A DNA stretch of 13,880 nucleotides. Source: Cryomorphaceae bacterium (lineage in GTDB: Bacteria; Bacteroidota; Bacteroidia; Flavobacteriales; Schleiferiaceae). The stretch covers positions 2,450-16,329 of the forward strand of contig DLWR01000162.1 in NCBI GenBank assembly GCA_003444795.1. The letters run 5' to 3'. Below are positions 1 through 7,004 of this stretch, one piece after another; the first letter of the stretch is position 1, and each line of letters opens with the position of its first letter. The notes beneath the pieces were generated by a model that saw nothing but the letters and a program-made list of their open reading frames with translations, ran no database searches and had not been told where the DNA came from. The translations under genes were made by a program, and so were the position numbers.

Positions 1-1439
1 CCCCAGCCTTCTCGGTAGCTACCAGTGACCCAAGACTGACCATCGGGGTAATTCTCGATACGCATGGCTTCACCATTCCAGAGCATTTTCATTCGGCCAG
101 GGTATTCAAATGGGGCCCAGTCGCCAAGCTTTTTCCCTGGTTTCAAGACCTTGTGCTGGTAGGCTTGAATCGCCAAATTGCCCATCAAGACCGATTCCGT
201 GAGCCCACCGGCATAGGAGAAGGGTGAGCTCACCGCTTTGGGATCATTGGCCAAACAGGCATCCACAAATTGCGCGATGTGACCACTCATGCCGCCTTCT
301 ACTCGGGCCAAATGAGGCTTGGGTAGCTCTGGGCGCGTTCCATCATTCAAGTACACGCGCGGATTGCCTGAATACGTGTCTGTAATTAGGATGCCTTTTT
401 CGCCATGGAAAATGGACCCGCCATCCCAATTGCCCAGCTTTTCCTCTTCGGGCAGAATAAACGCCCCGTTGTGGCTTCGCGCAGGCCGCTTGGGCATCAG
501 GCCCCCGTCGTACCAATTGAGCGAAACTTTTTCGTCGCCGAATTCAAGTCGCACGATGGACGAAGGGGGACAAAGTTCCCCGTAATCAGCCTCTTCAAAA
601 TCACCGGACCATACAGTCGTGCATGAAGCTTCCGCAGCCGTTGGATAGCCCAAATAATGACTTCCCAATACGCGGTAGGGCGTTTCCATGATATGGCAGC
701 CCATGTCTCCCATGGCTCCTGTTCCAAAGTCCCAAAAGCCGCGCCATTTAAAGGGCAAATATGCCGAATGATAGGGGCGATCAGCCGCTGGTCCCAGCCA
801 CAAATCCCAATCCAGGGTTGAAGGCACCGGCTCGCCAGACGTTATACTCCGCATGCCTTGAGGCCAAACGGGACGGTTGGTCCAGCAGTCCACTTCAGAA
901 ACATGTCCAATCAGGTTGGCTTCGATGATTTCCCGCGCTTGACGTATGCCATCGCTGGAAGATCCTTGGTTGCCCATTTGCGTCACAATGCCCTTTTGTT
1001 CGGCCACCTCGCGCAGTAAGCGCGCCTCTGCAATCGTATGGGTCAGCGGCTTTTCCACATACACGTGTTTTCCGGCGCGCATGAAGGGCAAAGCAGCCAC
1101 CGCATGCGTGTGGTCGGGCGTGGCCACAAAAACCGCGTCTAGTTGGTCCAAATGAGCCTCATAGAGCTTTCGGAAATCGCGAAAAGTCAAGGCCTTGGGG
1201 TGGGCCTTATATGAATCCGCGGCAGCCGCATCGTTCACATCTGCAAAAGCGACAAACTTCACTTTTCCCGTCTTGTGAAGGCCTTGTAAAACGCCAGCAC
1301 CCCGACCTCCGACACCAATACCCGCTATGTAGAGGGTATCGCTCGGGGCGGTATAGCCTTTGCCTAAAACAAAACGAGGTACAATCGTAAAGGCCCCTGC
1401 GGTAAGGGCCGATTTCGTGATAAAGTCGCGACGATTCAT
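1..1439 (-). CDS. Gfo/Idh/MocA family oxidoreductase with Tat-type signal (3' end cut by window edge)
   Basis: The reading frame is open from an ATG at 1439 to the left edge, about 479 codons with no stop. It starts MNRRDF followed by a hydrophobic stretch (residues about 10-25), a twin-arginine signal typical of exported members of this family in Bacteroidota. The Rossmann fold follows, with the dinucleotide-binding run AGIGVGGRG at 39-47, then TPDHTH at 107-112 and the family's EKP motif at 129-131 (the lysine is usually catalytic). Further on GDMGCHIMETP is visible, as in Bacteroidota members of this group. The frame reaches YREGW at the edge, which resembles the usual C-terminus, so probably only a few residues are missing. 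Such enzymes are NAD(P)-dependent sugar or polyol dehydrogenases or glycosidases; the substrate cannot be told here. It lies 175 bp downstream of glmS on the same strand. No clean TAnnTTTG box was found before it. Family call is secure, specific function unknown. Confidence 0.9.
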   Translation of the reverse strand, partial: MNRRDFITKSALTAGAFTIVPRFVLGKGYTAPSDTLYIAGIGVGGRGAGVLQGLHKTGKVKFVAFADVNDAAAADSYKAHPKALTFRDFRKLYEAHLDQLDAVFVATPDHTHAVAALPFMRAGKHVYVEKPLTHTIAEARLLREVAEQKGIVTQMGNQGSSSDGIRQAREIIEANLIGHVSEVDCWTNRPVWPQGMRSITSGEPVPSTLDWDLWLGPAADRPYHSAYLPFKWRGFWDFGTGAMGDMGCHIMETPYRVLGSHYLGYPTAAEASCTTVWSGDFEEADYGELCPPSSIVRLEFGDEKVSLNWYDGGLMPKRPARSHNGAFILPEEEKLGNWDGGSIFHGEKGILITDTYSGNPRVYLNDGTRPELPKPHLARVEGGMSGHIAQFVDACLANDPKAVSSPFSYAGGLTESVLMGNLAIQAYQHKVLKPGKKLGDWAPFEYPGRMKMLWNGEAMRIENYPDGQSWVTGSYREGW

Positions 1440-1586
1440 AGGGTGTGTTTTTCTGTCCCTTTAAGGTAGCCAAAAGAATGCCTATGGCGTACTAGGGCGC
1501 TGGAGAGTGTCTTCGCGGCTAGAAGCGAGTATGCTAGGGGCATTTGGACCAACCCCAACAAAGAAGCAGGCCATAGCCCATCAACT

Positions 1587-1611
1587 TTTTACCCCTCAAA
1601 CCCTTTTACTC
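1587..1611. repeat. imperfect TTNNACCC octamer repeats downstream of glmS
   Basis: Reading the plus strand, TTTTACCC (1587-1594), one extra C, TCAAACCC (1596-1603) and TTTTACTC (1604-1611) approximate a TTNNACCC unit, the last two with one mismatch each. The glmS stop codon lies 3 bp further on (1615-1617). The same unit is found in better form beside the ompA stop at 9448-9471. Low complexity could give this by chance. Confidence 0.4.
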
Positions 1612-1614
1612 TCC

Positions 1615-3450
1615 CTACTCCACGGTAACCGACTTCGCCAAATTGCGTGGCTGGTCCACATTGCATCCGCGCAAAACGGCTACGTGGTAACTCAGCAGCT
1701 GCAAGGGCACCGTCGTGAGCAAGGGGCTCAAACAATCCAGGGTATCTGGAATTTCGATGATGGCATCTGAGAGGGCACGAACTTCCGTGTCTCCTTCGCC
1801 CGTAATAGAAAGTACATGCCCTTTGCGCGCCTTTACCTCCTGGACATTGGATACCAGTTTCTCATACATGTCCCCTTTGGGAGCCACGATAATAATGGGC
1901 ATTTGCTCGTCAATCAAGGCAATTGGGCCGTGCTTCATTTCCGCAGCGGGATATCCCTCTGCGTGGATGTAGCTGATTTCCTTCAGCTTCAAGGCGCCTT
2001 CCAAAGCCACGGGGAAATTGTACCCACGGCCTAGGAACAAGGCATTGGTGGAATCCGCCATGTCTACAGATAATTTTTTGATCCGGGCATCCAAAGCAAG
2101 CATCGACTCAATTTTAGCTGGAATAGTATCGAGCTCTTGGGCGATTTGCGCACAGCGTTCGGCGGACAAATGCCCTTTGGTGCGGCCTACATAGAGGGCC
2201 ATGAGGGTCAAAACCGTCACCTGAGCCGTGAAGGCCTTCGTGGAGGCTACTCCAATTTCGGGTCCAGCATGCGTGTACGCGCCTGCATGCGTTTCGCGTG
2301 CGATGGACGATCCCACCACGTTGCAAACGCCAAAAACCGTTGCGCCCGCTTGCTTCGCCATTTTGATCGCCGCTAAGGTGTCCGCCGTCTCCCCCGATTG
2401 GGAAATGGCAATCACCACATCCTTGCTAGTGATGACCGGATTGCGGTAACGGAATTCCGAAGCATATTCGACTTCCACGGGGATGCGGGCCAGGTCTTCC
2501 AGAAGGTATTCACCCACGAGACCCGCATGCCAAGAGGTGCCACAGCCAATGATAAGAATGCGCTGAGCATCCAAAAGGGCTTCAGAAATGGCATCCAAGC
2601 CCGCCATTTTCACCACGCCTGTTTTCAGATCAATTCGGCCGCGAACCGTGTCGCGAATACTCTTGGGCTGTTCAAAAATCTCCTTGAGCATGAAGTGCTC
2701 ATAACCCCCCTTCTCAATGCTGTCGAGATCCAACTTCAATTGGTGGATCGTCGCATCCACGGGCATATCAGAAGCCACTTCGCGGACTTGAACCCCTCTG
2801 CGGCTCAACACGGCCATTTCGCCGTCCTCTAGGTAGATGACTTTTTTGGTGCTGTCCAAGAAAGGAGTAGCATCGGAGCCCACAAAGTACTCGTTGTTGC
2901 CCAAACCCACGACCAACGGAGAGCCTAGGCGAGCGACGACCATTTGGCCAGATTCGTCTTTGGATAGAACGGCAATGGCATATGCGCCAATGACTTCGTT
3001 CAAGGCCATGCGAACGGCCTGATCCAATGGCACACCTTCCAAATCTTGAATGTATTCAATGAAGTTGACTAGAACCTCTGTGTCCGTATCGCTTTTGAAG
3101 GTGTATCCTTTGCCGTGAAGCAATTCCTTGATGGCCGCGAAGTTTTCAATGATGCCATTGTGCACCATAACCAATCGGCCGGACATGGAGGCGTGGGGGT
3201 GCGAGTTTGGGTCGTTGGGTTCGCCGTGGGTAGCCCAACGGGTATGTCCAATGCCCATGGTGGCTGAAGGCGCTTGACCGACTCGTGTTTCGAGGTCGGC
3301 TACTTTGCCCTTGCATTTGAAAATTTCCAAGTGGCCGTTGAACAGCGCTACGCCCGCAGAATCGTATCCGCGGTATTCTAAACGCTTAAGTCCCTGAACG
3401 AGAAGTGGGTACGCATCACGCGTTCCCAGATAGCCGACAATGCCGCACAT
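1615..3450 (-). CDS. glmS: glutamine--fructose-6-phosphate aminotransferase (isomerizing)
   Basis: This 611-residue protein has the usual length of GlmS, which converts fructose-6-phosphate and glutamine to glucosamine-6-phosphate, the entry to UDP-GlcNAc for peptidoglycan and lipid A. The N-terminus is MCGIVGYLG, so Cys2 is the class II amidotransferase nucleophile after Met removal. GHTRWATHG (68-76) and HNGIIEN (97-103) are the glutaminase substrate loops. Two SIS sugar-isomerase domains fill the C-terminal half, with GCGTSWHAG and SQSGETADT in the first and the LEGALKLKEISYIHAEG region in the second. The C-tail NLAKSVTVE carries the conserved sugar-binding lysine (K606). The gene starts 30 bp after the stop of the DUF4270 gene, so it is probably the last gene of that operon. 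The short leader has no room for a glmS ribozyme. Octamer-like purine repeats follow its stop codon. Confidence 0.98.
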   Translation of the reverse strand: MCGIVGYLGTRDAYPLLVQGLKRLEYRGYDSAGVALFNGHLEIFKCKGKVADLETRVGQAPSATMGIGHTRWATHGEPNDPNSHPHASMSGRLVMVHNGIIENFAAIKELLHGKGYTFKSDTDTEVLVNFIEYIQDLEGVPLDQAVRMALNEVIGAYAIAVLSKDESGQMVVARLGSPLVVGLGNNEYFVGSDATPFLDSTKKVIYLEDGEMAVLSRRGVQVREVASDMPVDATIHQLKLDLDSIEKGGYEHFMLKEIFEQPKSIRDTVRGRIDLKTGVVKMAGLDAISEALLDAQRILIIGCGTSWHAGLVGEYLLEDLARIPVEVEYASEFRYRNPVITSKDVVIAISQSGETADTLAAIKMAKQAGATVFGVCNVVGSSIARETHAGAYTHAGPEIGVASTKAFTAQVTVLTLMALYVGRTKGHLSAERCAQIAQELDTIPAKIESMLALDARIKKLSVDMADSTNALFLGRGYNFPVALEGALKLKEISYIHAEGYPAAEMKHGPIALIDEQMPIIIVAPKGDMYEKLVSNVQEVKARKGHVLSITGEGDTEVRALSDAIIEIPDTLDCLSPLLTTVPLQLLSYHVAVLRGCNVDQPRNLAKSVTVE

Positions 3451-3480
3451 GGTTGGTTTGGTTTGGCGTCAATCCGAGGA

Positions 3481-4788
3481 TTAACGGGGTTTGGTTACGT
3501 ACAAATCTACGCGAATCGGATCAAAAGGGTCCAAATTGCCATTGAGTACGGCGCGCGCGGCCGAGGAAGACATACGGTCAGGAACGAGCAAAATCTTCGC
3601 TTCATTGCTGTCCTTTCCATTGAGCCACTGTTGCACGAACTTCGTGATTTCCAGTGTGTAAGCGCGATCCCGAAGGGGAGAGCTCACCACGAGTTGGCCT
3701 CCTGGGTCCCCGTTCACATAGCCGGTGAGCAAGGAGCGGTCATTTCCGCTGACCAAAAGGGCGGTTAATTTGGCCGGATTCGCGTACGTCAACGCAGAGC
3801 CTTCGCGAACAGGAATGCGCAATTCTGCATAGTTCACGAAGTAATTAGAGTCCTTGAGCGCTTGAAGCCCGGTGAGTCGCACCACCGTCATGGCCCCGCC
3901 CATGCCCTGCACATAGGTCGTTAATTCACCCGCTACGGTATCCTGGGCATCGAAATCAAAGTCCGCTTGCGTCTTATCAAATGCAAACGTGTTGGCGCTC
4001 TTGACCACATTCCAGGCCAATAAGTCATACACCGAATACCCGGGCCCAACGGTATCCGCACGCAGACTGTCGTTTGAGAAGAAGAAGCGGATGCGCATAT
4101 CCTGATCCCCGGGAGAGAACTGGTAAATCGCTTGGTTGTCCGCGTGCCCTTCCACGTAAATACCTCGGAAATACTCCAAAAAGTTGGTATTACTCGAGAA
4201 ATCTGCCGAACTGTCTGACGAAGCATCCACGATTTGGCTCTGGAAGAATGCAGTATTAAGTCGCAGGCCAATCACCTCATTCGGGGCCACCATGCCGGGA
4301 ACTCGGCGCTTTCGGCTGGGTTGGGGCTGAACTACCGTATCCGCTAAAACGGTCGATCCACTGAAAACACTGTGCGCATAATAGGTGCTGTCCGCGAAAA
4401 TGGGTTGGTCCAACTGCTTGACCGTCAACCCAAATGGCGCCGCCGTGTCGCCATAGAAGCCGATGAAGGGCAGGTACATAAACACGGAGTCTACCGTGGG
4501 ATTCTCGCCAAAGTCGGGCTGCATGGTGCTTAATATCACCTGCGTGGCAAAATTGGCAGCGGCCTTCCCAAAAACCGGATCTTCATAGCTGCCCAACATC
4601 AAATAGACCGGCTTTTCGGTCACTAAAGAATCAAAGGCCTCCGTGGTCGCTACCACTTCAAGGGATTCCAGCTTGCCTATTTTTAGGCTGTTCTGGTCGA
4701 CGAAGTCTAAACCGATTTCCCCTGTGTTGCGCTCGCAGGCCACCCCAATGAGGGCCAAGGCGGCTAGGGCCAAGAGGAGGTTCCGCAT
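3481..4788 (-). CDS. DUF4270 family lipoprotein
   Basis: The protein has 435 residues. The N-terminus is a lipoprotein signal: a short basic start (MRN), a Leu/Ala-rich core and a cleavage site before Cys18 (GVAC), so the mature protein is probably lipid-anchored in an envelope membrane. Directly after come IGLDF and, near residue 65, GSYEDPVFGKAAANFATQV, which I recognise as the signature region of DUF4270, a family largely confined to Bacteroidota. The rest is Ser/Thr/Asp-rich with a beta-strand look and no catalytic motif. Function is unknown. It begins 13 bp after the GT5-like gene and ends 30 bp before glmS, so the three are probably cotranscribed, and this gene grouping is one I associate with flavobacterial genomes. 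The lipobox lacks the usual Leu at -3, which is tolerated in this phylum. Confidence 0.85.
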   Translation of the reverse strand: MRNLLLALAALALIGVACERNTGEIGLDFVDQNSLKIGKLESLEVVATTEAFDSLVTEKPVYLMLGSYEDPVFGKAAANFATQVILSTMQPDFGENPTVDSVFMYLPFIGFYGDTAAPFGLTVKQLDQPIFADSTYYAHSVFSGSTVLADTVVQPQPSRKRRVPGMVAPNEVIGLRLNTAFFQSQIVDASSDSSADFSSNTNFLEYFRGIYVEGHADNQAIYQFSPGDQDMRIRFFFSNDSLRADTVGPGYSVYDLLAWNVVKSANTFAFDKTQADFDFDAQDTVAGELTTYVQGMGGAMTVVRLTGLQALKDSNYFVNYAELRIPVREGSALTYANPAKLTALLVSGNDRSLLTGYVNGDPGGQLVVSSPLRDRAYTLEITKFVQQWLNGKDSNEAKILLVPDRMSSSAARAVLNGNLDPFDPIRVDLYVTKPR

Positions 4789-4801
4789 TTTGGGCTAGTT
4801 C

Positions 4802-5602
4802 TTAAGCAAAAAGGGACTCGTAGAACGCTTCTAGATCTCCCGGGTTGGTGAGGTAGGAGGCTCCATCGTGAACGGGAACGCCGGCGGCAGCGGCAGCATC
4901 TAGCTGCACTTGGGGCACGTCGTCCGTCATTTTCAAAACTGCATCCACATGGGCCACTGCTCCCGCAAACAAGTTGTCTGCCGTGGGATTTTGGAACGCT
5001 TCCATGTTTTTCACACCGTCAAACTCCATGCCGCGCGTCAAACCATCGTCCAGAGAACCCTTAAATCCATCCCCAAAGAGGCTATACACCAACTTCGTGT
5101 CTTTAAAATGGGGGTCATCTGTGTTGAATTGGCGCAAGTAAACGGGCATTGGAGCGCTCATCCAGCCCATAAAGTGGACCACATCCGGCTGCCATCCCAG
5201 TTTTTTAATGGTCTCGATTACGCTCTTAGAGAAGAACAAGCTGCGCTCGCCATTGTCGGCATAGAACTTCTTGTCCTTGTCTTCCCAAGTGCCTTTGCGC
5301 TTGAAGTAATCCTCATTGTCGATAAAGTACACTTGGATGCGTGCAGAGGGAATGGAGGCCACTTTGATGATCAAAGGCTGGTCCAAGTCATTAATAATCA
5401 CATTGATACCACTCAATCGAATGACCTCATGCAACTGGTGGCGTCGCTCATTGATGGCCCCAAAGCGAGGCATGAAGACACGAATCTCGTTCCCCATTTG
5501 GTTCATCTTTTGCGGAAATGCCAGTCCAGCCTTAGACATGGTGGTATCCGGGAAGTACGGTTTTATCTCGTGGGAGATGTATAGGATGCGTCGTTTCGCC
5601 AT
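4802..5602 (-). CDS. short GT5 glycogen/starch synthase-like protein (N-terminal domain only)
   Basis: The 266 residues match the N-terminal Rossmann half of GT5 glycogen/starch synthases: MAKRRILYISHEIKPYF, then FMPRFGAINERRHQLHEVIRLSG (around 43-65), the ERIQVYFIDN-like segment, and DVVHFMGWMSAPMP in the place of the usual DIIHxHDW. Full GT5 enzymes are near 470-500 residues; this protein stops after one domain, so the second half of the GT-B fold, which binds ADP-glucose, is absent. The K-T-G-G loop that binds ADP-glucose in active enzymes is replaced by SKAG (23-26). Bacteroidota carry a conserved short protein of this kind, usually annotated as glycogen synthase, so this is a family trait and not a fresh truncation. 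I infer it is not an ordinary glycogen synthase. It is the first gene of the operon with the DUF4270 lipoprotein and glmS, and the -7 element just before its ATG predicts almost no leader. Confidence 0.85.
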   Translation of the reverse strand: MAKRRILYISHEIKPYFPDTTMSKAGLAFPQKMNQMGNEIRVFMPRFGAINERRHQLHEVIRLSGINVIINDLDQPLIIKVASIPSARIQVYFIDNEDYFKRKGTWEDKDKKFYADNGERSLFFSKSVIETIKKLGWQPDVVHFMGWMSAPMPVYLRQFNTDDPHFKDTKLVYSLFGDGFKGSLDDGLTRGMEFDGVKNMEAFQNPTADNLFAGAVAHVDAVLKMTDDVPQVQLDAAAAAGVPVHDGASYLTNPGDLEAFYESLFA

Positions 5603-5607
5603 TGCGG

Positions 5608-5615
5608 CAAAGGTA
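5608..5615 (-). promoter_or_regulatory. Bacteroidota -7 box for the GT5-like/DUF4270/glmS operon
   Basis: On the minus strand the bases read TACCTTTG, a full match to TAnnTTTG. Only 5 bases separate it from the ATG at 5602, so transcription would start at or next to the A of the start codon. No clear -33 TTG is seen. The call rests on the motif and its position. Confidence 0.6.
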
Positions 5616-5657
5616 CGAAAATTTACCCGTAGCGGCCATTTTCCCCTATTCTCGCGC

Positions 5658-5665
5658 TAGTTTTG
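5658..5665 (+). promoter_or_regulatory. Bacteroidota -7 box for panC
   Basis: TAGTTTTG matches TAnnTTTG and lies 8 bases before the TTG proposed as the panC start at 5674. It supports that start over the TTG at 5602, which would lie upstream of the promoter. A -33 TTG is not obvious. The predicted leader is only a few bases. Confidence 0.5.
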
Positions 5666-5673
5666 GCCTCGGT

Positions 5674-6567
5674 TTGAAGAAGATAGAACAGATCACCTCA
5701 TGGGCCGAATGGAACGCATTCCGCCAGGCCCTCCCAAAAGGCTGCCGAATCGGCTTTGTTCCCACTATGGGCGCTCTGCACGAAGGCCATTTGGCCCTGG
5801 TTCAAAGAGCACGATCTGAAAACGAAGTGGTCGTCGCCAGCATCTACATAAATCCCACCCAATTCAACAATCCCGCGGATTTTACCGCTTATCCTTCGGA
5901 TATAGACAATGACCTCGCAGCCCTGGAGGGCGTAGGCTGTGATGCCGCCTTCCTCCCGAGCGAATCCGACATCTATCCCGATGGTCCCTTCGTCCGAAAC
6001 TTTGACCTCTTGGGCCTCGACCAACGCCTCGAAGGCGCCCTCCGCCCCGGTCACTTCCAGGGCGTCGCCACCGTGGTCGACCGATTGTTTGACTTGATTC
6101 AGCCAGATGCCGCCTATTTTGGGGAAAAAGACTACCAGCAAGTCAAAGTCATCCAGCGCCTAGCGGCCCTCCGGGGCGACCGCCCGCGCATCGTTCCTTG
6201 TTCGATCGTTCGCGAAAAAGACGGCCTAGCCATGTCCTCTCGCAACCGACGATTGACCGCCGATCAACGAAAAGCCGCACCGCAAATCTTTCAGGCGCTG
6301 CGCTTTGCACAAGAAGAACTCGCCGTATTTCCGGTCCCCTTGAAAGCCCTCGTGCGCGAGATGCGGGCCATCATCGAAGCTGGCGGGCAACTCCAATTAG
6401 AGGATATCTCCTTTGCACTAGCGGACAGCATGAACCCGGTGACGGACCCTGAAAAGTACTTGGATCGATATCCCGAACCCATTCAGTGCTTCATATCCGC
6501 CTATGCCGGCGAAGTGCGTTTAATTGACACCCACCGGGTCGTCCTCCAAGGCTACAGCGAGGCTTAG
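5674..6567 (+). CDS. panC: pantothenate synthetase (pantoate--beta-alanine ligase)
   Basis: PanC joins pantoate and beta-alanine with ATP, through a pantoyl-adenylate, to give pantothenate for coenzyme A; it is cytosolic. With the start at TTG 5674 the protein has 297 residues, near the usual 280-300, and begins [10 protein letters not shown], which fits the family N-terminus. Motifs are clear: [10 protein letters not shown] (30-39) with the HxGH nucleotide signature, NPTQFN (60-65), FGEKDYQQ (149-156) and the KMSKS-like loop GLAMSSRN (184-191). The frame is open further upstream to a TTG at 5602, but the extra 24 residues do not look like PanC and would overlap the divergent gene's start codon. 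No ATG is available in frame before the PTMG motif, so a rare TTG start is likely. panD, which supplies beta-alanine, follows after 79 bp. Confidence 0.95.
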   Translation: MKKIEQITSWAEWNAFRQALPKGCRIGFVPTMGALHEGHLALVQRARSENEVVVASIYINPTQFNNPADFTAYPSDIDNDLAALEGVGCDAAFLPSESDIYPDGPFVRNFDLLGLDQRLEGALRPGHFQGVATVVDRLFDLIQPDAAYFGEKDYQQVKVIQRLAALRGDRPRIVPCSIVREKDGLAMSSRNRRLTADQRKAAPQIFQALRFAQEELAVFPVPLKALVREMRAIIEAGGQLQLEDISFALADSMNPVTDPEKYLDRYPEPIQCFISAYAGEVRLIDTHRVVLQGYSEA

Positions 6568-6631
6568 CCAAAAGGCTCCTTTTTCGGGCATACCGCCCAA
6601 GCCAATGGGCGAAGTTCTTCCCCTAAAATCC

Positions 6632-6639
6632 TACTTTTG
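6632..6639 (+). promoter_or_regulatory. Bacteroidota -7 box for panD and following genes
   Basis: TACTTTTG is a full match to TAnnTTTG, 7 bases before the panD ATG at 6647. About 18 bases upstream is TTC, not a good TTG. It would let panD, the flippase gene and radA be transcribed apart from panC, with a leader of only two or three bases. A weak 4-bp hairpin with AAAA loop (6566-6577), followed by CCTTTTT, sits between panC and this box. Confidence 0.55.
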
Positions 6640-6646
6640 CCGCGCA

Positions 6647-6997
6647 ATGACGATTGAGGTACTCTACAGCAAAATCCACCGCGTGCGCGTCACCGGTGCA
6701 GACTTGAATTACATCGGCTCCGTCACGATTGATCGAAGCTTGGCAACAGCGGCCCATTTGGTAGAAGGTCAAAAAGTGAGCATCGTGAACATCAACAACG
6801 GGGAACGCCTCGATACCTATGTGATTTACGGCCAATCTGGATCGGGGGAAATCACCCTCAACGGTCCCGCAGCGCGGAAAGTCCAAAAAGATGACCTCAT
6901 TATCATTATTTCTTACGCCTCTATGACCCCAGAAGAGGCAAAAACCTTTCAGCCTGTTGTACTTTTCCCTGACGAAAACACCAACCTTCTGAACTAA
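6647..6997 (+). CDS. panD: aspartate 1-decarboxylase, pyruvoyl-dependent
   Basis: PanD decarboxylates L-aspartate to beta-alanine, the substrate of PanC encoded just upstream. The protein has 116 residues, the normal size. All the residues known from the E. coli enzyme are in register: Lys9, Tyr22, the self-cleavage pair Gly24-Ser25 (in YIGSVTID) that makes the pyruvoyl group, Arg54, Tyr58 and Asn72. The frame is open upstream to 6524, but that would overlap panC and add 41 residues not seen in the family; ATG 6647 begins [15 protein letters not shown] exactly where PanD should. The next gene starts 7 bp after the stop. Confidence 0.98.
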   Translation: MTIEVLYSKIHRVRVTGADLNYIGSVTIDRSLATAAHLVEGQKVSIVNINNGERLDTYVIYGQSGSGEITLNGPAARKVQKDDLIIIISYASMTPEEAKTFQPVVLFPDENTNLLN

Positions 6998-7004
6998 GTA
7001 CCTC

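Noticed and set aside
1440..1586. Promoter for the Gfo/Idh gene or a small gene in the spacer
   Set aside because: No full TAnnTTTG match is found on the minus strand (the nearest is TTCTTTTG) and no credible small coding frame is seen.
3451..3480. Possible glmS ribozyme or riboswitch before glmS
   Set aside because: Only 30 bases separate glmS from the upstream gene, far too short for the glmS ribozyme, which is also not expected in this phylum. The CCAAAC repetition there is too short to interpret.
4910..5584. Long open frame on the plus strand opposite the GT5-like gene
   Set aside because: It has no recognisable motif and mirrors a well-supported coding gene, so it is an antisense shadow.
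5602..5673. Longer panC starting at TTG 5602
   Set aside because: It would overlap the divergent start codon, begin upstream of the panC promoter box, and add 24 residues unlike PanC.
6566..6584. Hairpin AGCC/GGCT plus T run after panC as a terminator
   Set aside because: The stem is only 4 bp, so I do not call it; noted as context for the panD promoter.
6524..6646. Longer panD starting at 6524 within panC
   Set aside because: It adds 41 residues absent from PanD proteins, and the catalytic numbering fits exactly from ATG 6647.
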